Below, one piece after another: positions 36,181 to 44,353 of a stretch of DNA of 64,000 nucleotides; the stretch's first letter is position 1; each line of letters opens with the position of its first letter. Source of the DNA: Bacteroidales bacterium (GTDB lineage Bacteria; Bacteroidota; Bacteroidia; Bacteroidales; UBA932); assembly GCA_017428035.1 (NCBI GenBank), contig JAFRRR010000061.1:41282-105281 (forward strand), in the 5' to 3' direction. Made by a program: the position numbers and the translations under genes. A model generated the notes under the pieces. It was not told where the DNA came from. It saw nothing but the letters and a program-made list of their open reading frames with translations, and did not search any database.

Positions 36181-38107
36181 CCAGGATAGCGGGGGCCTTC
36201 GGGGCGGCCTTGACATTGTAGAAGAATCCCTGACTGCCGGGGGCTATTTCTTTTTCTGTGTATACGGGCAGCTGAGGGTCGTAGAGGTCTATAAACAACC
36301 CCTCCATCTTGAATGGCTCTTCGTTGACGCTCTCGTCCAGCACGGCTACAAGTTCGTAAGAGCCACGGGTTAGCCTGAAGTTGTTCTTATACTCAAGGAC
36401 TTCGCCATCTACAGCGTACATCTTTTCCACTGCATCCAACAGGAGAGAGTCTGAGGCGGCCTCCAGCACATATTCTTTGGGATCGTACCTGAGTATGCAC
36501 ACTGCACCCTTCCCTACCTGATAAACGCCTTCCGGCGCACCGGATTCGATGCCCATCAGCGAGAAGAGATGGTCAGCCGGGGCGGCAAAGCGGTTGTCGC
36601 CCGAATTCCACCACTCCTTTACCGTCTGGAACGGATCGGTGTCGCGGGCGCTGTATATCAGCCTTCCGCCCGACTTTACCCACGCCGCCAGGTGTGAGTG
36701 CGCTTCCGAATCCATAGGCTTCATATTGGAATATGTCATCACAAGCACCTTGACATCTTTCAGCGCCTTTTTGTAGCCGACGTTCTCTATGTGGGTTATC
36801 CCAACTGGAATTCCGTGCTTTAGAAGCGGCATAGCCATACCGTAGAAGTTGCTAAGCTGCGGGTCTTCATATCCCTCGTGGGTGGGGAACCGCTGGAACA
36901 TAAGCGAATTCCCCATCAGCACACTGACGCCCCGGCTGCCGGAAAGAAAGTTGTCGGATACCGGGATATCGTTGAGGGAACCTATCATAACCTGCATCAT
37001 AGTGGAATAGTCCTTGGGGATACGGATCTTTTCGGGGTCATCCGCACTTTTGCGGTACAGTCCTTCATAGATTCGTTCCGGCCAGGGCATAACCTCATAG
37101 TCGGCGATTTCTGGATAGAGCAGCTGGGCCGTGAAAGTGGCGTGGTAATTCTTGCGGTAGTCGGCCCAGTCCCGCGGCCAGTCCTCAATGGGGTCGGTCA
37201 GGAACCACACCCGGCGTCCGGTGGGGGCGGTCATTGAGGCCATACAGCCGTATTCAAGGTAGGCTGTCTCGAAAGTGCGTTCTTTCAGGACACCATTGTA
37301 GAAATCGGGTTCGCGGGAGGTTCCGGTCCAGACCTGGGCTATGTAGCCGTCTATGCCCGGCATCGACGCCAGGCTTGCCTCGGGACTCACGATGTGCCAC
37401 TGCGAGTAGTTTAGCAGCGAATGGGTGGGAACGTAGCACTTTACGTCCAGCCCTTTGCTTTTCCCATATTCCTTGGCAAACGAAGAGGCTACGTCCAGAG
37501 CCCTGTAATACAGGTGATATTTCAGTTTGCTGGACATATAGGTGGCTTCAGGCGACTCGTCCTGAGGGCGCCAGGGCTCACCGTAGTAATCTTCCCACTC
37601 TCGCTTGAAAGCCTCGCTGTAGCCGCCCCAGCACCAGAATTCCGGCTCCTCGAAATAGAGGGCTTCGACTCCGGCATCTATCACGCGCTTTATCTGTGTC
37701 TGTTTGAAATACTCCAGATAGCCAAGCGTGGGCACGATGTAAGGCACCATCCGTCCGTGCCAGATGGTGTCGCCGCTGGCACGGACCTGCCCTTCGTCAA
37801 GATGCCATTTCCCGTCCCACTTGCCGGTGAAATAGTCCTGATAGCTGCCCCAGGCAATACCGGTCATAAAATCGACACGGTAGCCTCTCGCCTTCCACGA
37901 GGCGATGCGGTCTTCAACCGCAGCGCGGCCCTTGGGACTTGGATCAGAAGGATTTCCGCCGACACCATAAACCATAACGGCATCGGCACGGTTGTCGATT
38001 GTCGGACGCCACGGCTGGCTTGACTGGAAAGTGGTCTTTGGCACGCCGGCCTTGGGCGTACATGCCGCGAGCATCAACAGGGATATCAGCAAAATTCTGG
38101 TTCTCAT
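35945..38107 (-). CDS. Putative secreted glycoside hydrolase with trimerisation-like and duplicated C-terminal domains
   Basis: A 720-residue lipoprotein (signal ending LAAC). I do not recognise a confident CAZy family. The N-terminal 350 residues look like a TIM barrel with a candidate acid in ALYFEEPEFWCWGG (about 163-176) and YLEYGC (about 285). The next region (HGIPVGITHIENV ... VLVMTYSNMKPMD ... WVKSGGRLIYSARD) resembles the class I amidotransferase-like trimerisation domain of GH42-type enzymes. The last 75 residues are the module shared with the FAD oxidoreductase. Its start lies only 12 bp beyond a strong terminator. A GH42-like architecture is my best guess; substrate unknown. Confidence 0.75.
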   Translation of the reverse strand: MRTRILLISLLMLAACTPKAGVPKTTFQSSQPWRPTIDNRADAVMVYGVGGNPSDPSPKGRAAVEDRIASWKARGYRVDFMTGIAWGSYQDYFTGKWDGKWHLDEGQVRASGDTIWHGRMVPYIVPTLGYLEYFKQTQIKRVIDAGVEALYFEEPEFWCWGGYSEAFKREWEDYYGEPWRPQDESPEATYMSSKLKYHLYYRALDVASSFAKEYGKSKGLDVKCYVPTHSLLNYSQWHIVSPEASLASMPGIDGYIAQVWTGTSREPDFYNGVLKERTFETAYLEYGCMASMTAPTGRRVWFLTDPIEDWPRDWADYRKNYHATFTAQLLYPEIADYEVMPWPERIYEGLYRKSADDPEKIRIPKDYSTMMQVMIGSLNDIPVSDNFLSGSRGVSVLMGNSLMFQRFPTHEGYEDPQLSNFYGMAMPLLKHGIPVGITHIENVGYKKALKDVKVLVMTYSNMKPMDSEAHSHLAAWVKSGGRLIYSARDTDPFQTVKEWWNSGDNRFAAPADHLFSLMGIESGAPEGVYQVGKGAVCILRYDPKEYVLEAASDSLLLDAVEKMYAVDGEVLEYKNNFRLTRGSYELVAVLDESVNEEPFKMEGLFIDLYDPQLPVYTEKEIAPGSQGFFYNVKAAPKAPAILAAASRACDIVRKGRSLSFTAKGPIETVNASRILLPSAPKSVLVDAAECFDPACWDALSKTYLLTFDNNPDGVKVKIRW

Positions 38108-38118
38108 TTCTTATTCAG

Positions 38119-38150
38119 CAAAAAAGGGCGCCGCTGCAAGCACGGCGCCC
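38119..38150 (-). terminator. Strong rho-independent terminator at the end of the PUL 2 operon
   Basis: On the minus strand GGGCGCCG, a 9-nt loop, CGGCGCCC (8-bp GC stem, 38126-38150), then six U (complement of 38120-38125). It follows the DUF3823 gene and directly precedes the hydrolase start at 38107. Confidence 0.85.
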
Positions 38151-38156
38151 AATAGG

Positions 38157-38981
38157 TTAAGGGACATAAACTTCTTTGACTTCAGAGAAATTGTAGCGCC
38201 TCGTGCCGGACCCGACAGGCGTATCATAATTGATACGCGCTGCTGCACGCACAAAGACTTTGGAGCCCGAAAGGAGGGTTCCGCTGGACGAAAGCGATAT
38301 TGCTTTTCCGAACTGGGAGTCAAATGAATTCCCCTTGTATTCTATGTAACTGCACCAGGGCTCATATTTATTTACGCTGTTAACAGTAGATGAGTAGCTC
38401 ACAAAGAGCCTAACGTCTGTAACATTCGTAAAGTAGTCCTGATATCCACCCATCGGCTCGACCTTCTCTTTGAATTCCTCTACCGTAGTGGCGCGGGTCA
38501 CCATTATTCTGGTTTTGATCTGTCCGTCACTGACAGAAGGCTCACCCACGAACTCCACTTTAAGGAATGGCTGAACCTCGAAGTTCACGGTGCATACCCC
38601 TTTGATATCAGTAGTCACCGTACAATCTTCAATGAGATTGCCGTCCTGGTCTTCTCTGTACAGAGGGATAAAAGGACCGTCTATGCGGACATTGTAGTTG
38701 CCCTCAAAGATTTTGGTATTCTGGTAGGTACCGTCTTCACGGCAATAGAAGTCGGGATTGTGCTCTACATTTTCTCCGTAGCTGAGTTCTGTGAGCCTGA
38801 CGCGTATACCATTGCCATTGTGTTCGGTAAGAACAGGCTCCCCGGTCTTTACATCGACAACCGCCCCTTTGATGGTCTCTTTCGGCTCTTCAAAGTTATC
38901 AATCTCGAAAAGGGAGCAGGACGTTGTCAGTGCCAGAAAGAGAGCATATGCAAGTATTCTATATGATTTCATTGTTTTCAT
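38157..38981 (-). CDS. DUF3823 lipoprotein
   Basis: A 274-residue lipoprotein (signal ending LTTSC). The start codon at 38981 (MKTMKSYRI) is preferred to the GTG at 38984; an internal ATG at 38972 also fits. The N-terminal region EEPKETIKGAVVDVKTGEPVLTEH and the following beta-strand pattern match DUF3823 proteins, which commonly follow SusD genes in Bacteroidota loci and are presumed surface glycan-binding. It lies 6 bp after susD and precedes the operon terminator. Confidence 0.85.
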   Translation of the reverse strand: MKTMKSYRILAYALFLALTTSCSLFEIDNFEEPKETIKGAVVDVKTGEPVLTEHNGNGIRVRLTELSYGENVEHNPDFYCREDGTYQNTKIFEGNYNVRIDGPFIPLYREDQDGNLIEDCTVTTDIKGVCTVNFEVQPFLKVEFVGEPSVSDGQIKTRIMVTRATTVEEFKEKVEPMGGYQDYFTNVTDVRLFVSYSSTVNSVNKYEPWCSYIEYKGNSFDSQFGKAISLSSSGTLLSGSKVFVRAAARINYDTPVGSGTRRYNFSEVKEVYVP

Positions 38982-38987
38982 CACTTG

Positions 38988-41111
38988 TTATCTGTTAGGT
39001 TGCTGGTCTATGTATTTGCTCTTGACAACCTCTCCGCCGGGTACTGCAAAATAGTAATCCACAGCCGAGTAGCCATAGGTCTTGCGATTCTCGAAAGAAA
39101 TGTCAAAAAACCATTTGCCGGACTCGATAGAATAGAACGGATAGATGCCCCTGAATGCGAAATGACTGCCGTCTCCATAGGTCGAAGGATCTTTGTATTC
39201 TCCCCAGAAATAACCTCGGTTATCTTCGTCGATGACCCTCCAGCGCCTGATATCCCACTTGGACTTGTGTTCAAAAGCAAGTTCCTTGCGGCGTTCCTTG
39301 CGGACAAGGTTGCGGCTGGCTTCGGTTCCGGCAAGCTTTTCGGTAATGACATTGGCACCGGCTCTTGTCTGAATCGCCTGAATCGCCTCTGTTGCAACCT
39401 GGAGCATATCGTCGTTGCAGGGAGAGGGCTGACCGGCGATCGAAAGTTCGACAGCAGCTTCAGCCGCGGCCAGAAGCACATCGGCGTAGCGCATAAGAAT
39501 GAACGGCTGATCGGATTTTCCCTCACCGATATCGTCTTTGGTGCGATCCGGATCCAGATATTTCCTTAGATACAAACCGGTCATCGTGGCTTCGGCATTG
39601 TGCAGGAAAGGACCGTTGGCACCTGAAGCCCAGGATGAAACCTTCTCGCCCGTCTTGGCATCCGTATATTCTACCTTTACGGTATGCTCGTTTGTATCCA
39701 TATACAGCGTGAGCTCATCCTTATTGCTTTCGGTATAATTTCCGATCTCGGAAGAATAGTTACTCTGGTGATTATAGAATGTGCCGCGGTGCGAATAATC
39801 GTAATAATCCCTTACTGGCGAAATGGGCTCAGAGCCGCGATAGATACCCATTCTGATTTCAATCTCGTCCGTCTTGAACACATCGCCGGGGAAAATCACA
39901 TAAGCCCTCAGACGGGGTTCGACATTCGCAAAGAAATCCATCGGCTTGTCGTAAAGGATATAATGTCCCTGAGGAACACCATTGACCTTGCCGCCGTCGG
40001 TTGTCTTGATGCTGCCGTCGGCATCGCGCTCGAAACCGTCGAAGAGTTCAAGAAAATCTTCGGTCGGGCAGCTTCCCGCAGAAAGAGGTGAGCGGTAAAT
40101 CCACGGGGAGTTATATGCGTCCAGGCCGTGGGTGAGGTTGGGATATTCATAGTGCTGCACAAGCATGTTTTCGGGAGAGGTCAAGTCCCTCCACATATCG
40201 TTCATGTTCTTGTACTGCGCCTCTTTGTCGCCCTCTTTCCAGGATTTCATATACAGGGAATACTGGCCCGATTCTATAACCTCCTTGGCCGCCTTGTAGG
40301 CCTCGGCAAAATACTTGTTGGAGCAAGCCTGCCATTCGTCCGCAGCGAAACCTATGACCCGGACGCCGGTCTTCTCGCCCAGCCCCGTGAGCCTGCCGGT
40401 GACATTTTCGTTATACTTGGCCACACAGCCGGCATATAGCATCGCCTCTGCCTTAAAGGCAAGCGCAACATATTTATTGGCTGTATTGGCAAAGGTAGAA
40501 GATGCTCCCAGATGCTCGATAGCCGTGTCATAGTCCTCCAAAATAGCGTCCCAGGTATCTTTTTCAGAAGAACGGGCAACTTCTATATCATCTTCGAAAG
40601 GATACTTGAACTCTTTCTTGACGATGGGGACACCGCCGAAACGGCGCGCCATCTGCGTGTAGGAGTAGGCGCGGACAAAATAGCCCTGCCCGATAAAATC
40701 ATTATAGATAAGATCGGTAAAGTTGTCCTTGTATTCAGGGAGAGTCTCTATGAGGTGGTTGGCTTCGCGTATCAGGCTGAAGGCGCTTCCCCACCAGGGG
40801 TCGGCGGCATTACCTCCAAGACCTGTGGTCTCTCCGGTAAAGGAGCTGCTCCAGGAATCCCTGTAAACCGATTCCCCCGTCCCTTCATAACCAAGGCCGG
40901 AGGTCCAGGACTGGCCGGAAAAACCGTTTGCCGCAATATATTTGAAATCCTCGAATGGCATACGGCTGTAAAGTCTTGCCATATAAATCTTCATGCCGGC
41001 CTCGTTGGTCAGGAGCTGATCATCGGTAATGATGTCCTTGGGAGGAATGTCCAGGCTCACACAGGAAACCGCAGCAAAAAGAAGGCATAATTGTAAAAAT
41101 ATCTTTTTCAT
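38988..41111 (-). CDS. SusD/RagB-family lipoprotein (PUL 2)
   Basis: A 707-residue SusD homologue, longer than usual (500-650) because of insertions in the middle. Signal peptide ends AVSC; the N-terminus SLDIPPKDIITDDQLLTNEAGMK is the mature start. YFVRAYSYTQMARRFGGVP (about 145-163) is the SusD helix signature; KERRKELAFEHKSKWDIRRW near the C-terminus is the conserved end. It pairs with SusC 12 bp upstream and presumably binds a glycan different from that of PUL 1. Confidence 0.95.
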   Translation of the reverse strand: MKKIFLQLCLLFAAVSCVSLDIPPKDIITDDQLLTNEAGMKIYMARLYSRMPFEDFKYIAANGFSGQSWTSGLGYEGTGESVYRDSWSSSFTGETTGLGGNAADPWWGSAFSLIREANHLIETLPEYKDNFTDLIYNDFIGQGYFVRAYSYTQMARRFGGVPIVKKEFKYPFEDDIEVARSSEKDTWDAILEDYDTAIEHLGASSTFANTANKYVALAFKAEAMLYAGCVAKYNENVTGRLTGLGEKTGVRVIGFAADEWQACSNKYFAEAYKAAKEVIESGQYSLYMKSWKEGDKEAQYKNMNDMWRDLTSPENMLVQHYEYPNLTHGLDAYNSPWIYRSPLSAGSCPTEDFLELFDGFERDADGSIKTTDGGKVNGVPQGHYILYDKPMDFFANVEPRLRAYVIFPGDVFKTDEIEIRMGIYRGSEPISPVRDYYDYSHRGTFYNHQSNYSSEIGNYTESNKDELTLYMDTNEHTVKVEYTDAKTGEKVSSWASGANGPFLHNAEATMTGLYLRKYLDPDRTKDDIGEGKSDQPFILMRYADVLLAAAEAAVELSIAGQPSPCNDDMLQVATEAIQAIQTRAGANVITEKLAGTEASRNLVRKERRKELAFEHKSKWDIRRWRVIDEDNRGYFWGEYKDPSTYGDGSHFAFRGIYPFYSIESGKWFFDISFENRKTYGYSAVDYYFAVPGGEVVKSKYIDQQPNR

Positions 41112-41123
41112 GATTTGTCGCGA

Positions 41124-44100
41124 TTAGAAGTTGATGTTGAGGCCAATGGTATAAGACTTGTTCAGCGGGTACAGGCGGCCGTAAGAGTCTGCCGGATGTT
41201 CCGGGTCAATATATTTTACAGTAGTGATTGTAAACGGGTTGTAAGCGTTGGCATAGAGGCGCAGACCGAGCCCGGTGCGTTTCTGCAGGCCGGTCAAGGT
41301 GTAGCCGACCTCTATCGACTTGAGTCGAAGATAGGTTATCGGCTGGGTGTTGAAGTTGGAGTTTGAATATGCCGACCTGCCGGCAAAAGAATATGTTCCG
41401 GGGATCCACGTCAGACTCTGGTCATAGATATTTGCGTAGTCCGTCTCTTGGGGATGCCAACGGTCATAGAACTGTTCCAGCATTCCACCGCCGTGCTGCC
41501 CCCAGATTCCCAGCTGGGGCTCTCCATAAGCCACCGACCCAAGCGCTGCGCCCTGGAAAAGAATGCTGAAATCGAGGGATTTCCAGCTCCCGTCGAAGGA
41601 GAGCGAATAGTTCATGATAGGCATCGTAGAATAGGCGTATGGATGCACATCCAGCCCGTCTATCGTGCCGTCGCCGTTCCAGTCGAGGTATTTGAAATCT
41701 CCGGGAAGAAGCCCGTTTGACTTGTTCATATCATAGTCCCAGATATCTTCCCAGCTCTGATACTGGCCAGTCACCTCATAGCCGAAGATAATGCCCTGAT
41801 AACGGTTATTCATCCGGTTATTCATCCATTCGTCATAGGAATTGGCATACTTGGTCGATTCGGTATGGTAGATATATTTGTTTCGGGTTATCGCAAACAG
41901 GCCTTTGATATTATAGTTGAAATCTCCGATTCTGTTGCGATGGGAAAGCTCCAGTTCGAGACCGATGTGGGAATCGCTGTTGAGGTTCTCCAGCGGTGCG
42001 GTCGCTCCCACTATAGTGGGCTGGTCAGACGTATTGCGCGCAAGCAGTCCGGAACGTTCCCGGCGGAAGAAATCGAACGAGAATCCGAAAAGGCCTTTCC
42101 AGGCTTCAAAATCCACGCCTGCATCGAAGGTCCGGTTGGTGTACCAGGTGACATTCTCATTGGCCAGAGCCTTGGGCGCCGCCGACATCACCAACGAATT
42201 GTCCACATAATAAAGTGGCTCATTGGTGTTGTAATAACCCACGGTTGAAGGCCCCATCGCCGGATAGGTATAACCGGTCGCCCATTCATAGTTCGAGCCG
42301 TCGGAGCCTATGACACCGTAGCTTGCCCTGAGCTTGAGTTGATTGATAAAACTCAAGGGGCTGGTTTTGAACCAATCTTCCTGCGAGATGCGCCATCCTG
42401 CCGAGACTGAAGGGAAAAAGCCCCACTGGTGCCCTTTGTAAAAACGCGAGGACCCATCGTAACGGAACTGGGCTTCCAGCAGATAGCGGTCGGCATAGGC
42501 GTAGTTGAGACGGCCTATGAGAGAGTGATATGAATACTCGTACAGGTCGGATTGGGAAACCTTTTGGTTCTCTACCGCAAGGGCGGTGAAATATGGCGAC
42601 GAGAACGCAAGTTCACCGGAGGCATTGAAACCGTTGCCATACTGCTTCTGCTCTTCATAAGCCATCATCGCACCCACCCTGTGCTTGTCGAAGGTACGGT
42701 CATAGCTGAGCATGGCCTGGGCAAGCCAGGAGCGGTGGTGATTGTCGATTCGGGTAAGTTTGGAGGGCGAGGAATCCGCATATAGCTTCTGCTCGTAAGT
42801 CTCGCTTACCGCATTGTAGGCATACTGGTAATATTCTTTACGATATGTGTCAGCCTCGCCTCCCCAGTAATCCCAGCTGAACATACCTTTCAGCTGAAGT
42901 CCCTGGAGCGCATCGGTAATTGTTCCGAAATCATAATTCAGCGATGCGGCCAGGTCCAGATTCTTGTTATAGTTGTTCCGGTGTCCGGAGATATCCGAGT
43001 TGATACGGGCAAGCGAGTTGATTTCAAGTTCCAGATCCTGATAATTGAGCATCGTCTGCTCAGGGTCGGCGAAAGCCTGCCAAATCGTACTCTGCTTCCA
43101 CCAATAACGGATTATGAGTTCGGGATCGTCGAGAGGGTTCTTGAGGTCCTCGATGTAACCCGAAAGATTCAGGTCGAACTTGAGTCCCCGGGCAATCTCG
43201 GCCGAAATGTTTGAGCGCAGATTGTATTTGTTGTACTGAGTGTCCCTACTCTTCCAGAATCCCTCCTGATACAGATAATCGAAACCGACATAATACTGTA
43301 TCTTCTCGTCGCCGCCGCTTATGGTGAGGTTATGGTGCGTCTGGGGCGCCATATTCTGTATGATGAGACTGTTCCAGTCGGTGCCTTTCAATATGCCGTC
43401 GCGATACTGCTGGATAAGCTCTTCGGAGAATTCCCTGGAGGTTCCGTTCATAGAAGAAGAAAGGCCCTCGTTTGTGAGAAGCATCGAGTTTATGGCGTCC
43501 ATCTGGCGAGGCAGGCTGGCCGGAGTCTGGAAGGTGAAATTACCGTCGTAGCTAACCTTTGCCTTGCCGGCGGCGCCTTTTTTAGTGGTGACAAGGATTA
43601 CTCCGTTACCGCCCCGGACACCGTAGATTGCAGCAGAAGCATCCTTAAGTATAGATATATTGTCGATGTCGTTGGGAGTGAGCCGCTGGAAGTCGCTCAC
43701 ACTGCGAGGGACGCCGTCGATAACCACCAGGGGAGATCCCATGCCGCGGATATCGAGACTTGCGTTATACTGGCCAGGCTCGGCCGTCCTCTGCCATACC
43801 CGCACACCTGCGACGCGGCCGGTGAGCATGTTCTGGGGATTCTCATTCTTGGTCTTGATCATCTGCTCTCCGCCCACGGCTGCCACGCTTCCGGTGATGG
43901 AGCCCTTCCTTTGCGTACCATAACCCACCACAACCGTCGATTCGAGGAGCATGGTATCGTAGCCAAGGGCGACATCTATACTTGTTCTGCCGTCAACAGG
44001 AATCGTCTTGGTCTCCATACCTATCGAAGAGAAAACCAGGTTTGAGTTGGAGGGTGCCTGGATTGAGTAGCGACCATTATTATCGGTAACGGTACCTGTT

Positions 44101-44255
44101 GAGGACCCTTCAATCATAACGGCAGCCCCGACAGCGGGTGCACCGCTGTCGTCGGTCACAACTCCGGACACAGTTATCTTCTTCTGGGCAAATGCTGAGA
44201 CAGAGACAAATAGAAGGCATAACACAGCCACTATGCTTAGAATTCGTCTGCTCAT
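41124..44255 (-). CDS. SusC/RagA-family TonB-linked outer-membrane transporter (PUL 2)
   Basis: A 1043-residue TonB-dependent transporter: signal peptide 1-23, carboxypeptidase-regulatory-like domain (VSGVVTDDSGAPAVGAAVMIEG, about 29-50), plug with PQNMLTGRVAGVRV (about 140) and GVRGGNGVILVTTKK (about 212), and a barrel ending NINF. Divergent in sequence from the PUL 1 SusC. Preceded by a 98-bp gap holding a hairpin. Confidence 0.96.
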   Translation of the reverse strand: MSRRILSIVAVLCLLFVSVSAFAQKKITVSGVVTDDSGAPAVGAAVMIEGSSTGTVTDNNGRYSIQAPSNSNLVFSSIGMETKTIPVDGRTSIDVALGYDTMLLESTVVVGYGTQRKGSITGSVAAVGGEQMIKTKNENPQNMLTGRVAGVRVWQRTAEPGQYNASLDIRGMGSPLVVIDGVPRSVSDFQRLTPNDIDNISILKDASAAIYGVRGGNGVILVTTKKGAAGKAKVSYDGNFTFQTPASLPRQMDAINSMLLTNEGLSSSMNGTSREFSEELIQQYRDGILKGTDWNSLIIQNMAPQTHHNLTISGGDEKIQYYVGFDYLYQEGFWKSRDTQYNKYNLRSNISAEIARGLKFDLNLSGYIEDLKNPLDDPELIIRYWWKQSTIWQAFADPEQTMLNYQDLELEINSLARINSDISGHRNNYNKNLDLAASLNYDFGTITDALQGLQLKGMFSWDYWGGEADTYRKEYYQYAYNAVSETYEQKLYADSSPSKLTRIDNHHRSWLAQAMLSYDRTFDKHRVGAMMAYEEQKQYGNGFNASGELAFSSPYFTALAVENQKVSQSDLYEYSYHSLIGRLNYAYADRYLLEAQFRYDGSSRFYKGHQWGFFPSVSAGWRISQEDWFKTSPLSFINQLKLRASYGVIGSDGSNYEWATGYTYPAMGPSTVGYYNTNEPLYYVDNSLVMSAAPKALANENVTWYTNRTFDAGVDFEAWKGLFGFSFDFFRRERSGLLARNTSDQPTIVGATAPLENLNSDSHIGLELELSHRNRIGDFNYNIKGLFAITRNKYIYHTESTKYANSYDEWMNNRMNNRYQGIIFGYEVTGQYQSWEDIWDYDMNKSNGLLPGDFKYLDWNGDGTIDGLDVHPYAYSTMPIMNYSLSFDGSWKSLDFSILFQGAALGSVAYGEPQLGIWGQHGGGMLEQFYDRWHPQETDYANIYDQSLTWIPGTYSFAGRSAYSNSNFNTQPITYLRLKSIEVGYTLTGLQKRTGLGLRLYANAYNPFTITTVKYIDPEHPADSYGRLYPLNKSYTIGLNINF

Positions 44256-44297
44256 AAATAATCAGGTTATATGGTTGTTTGTCTAATAACTAATTAA

Positions 44298-44337
44298 AAG
44301 GTGCCGCCTTTGTCATAGCAGACATCGGCAGCACCTT
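44298..44337 (-). terminator. Weak terminator or attenuator hairpin before PUL 2 susC
   Basis: An 11-pair arm with one mismatch (44298-44308 with 44327-44337) and a second short stem inside; on the transcribed strand it is followed by UUUUAAU. It separates the carboxypeptidase-regulatory lipoprotein gene from susC. Confidence 0.5.
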
Positions 44338-44353
44338 GTTAAATGCTTTATTG

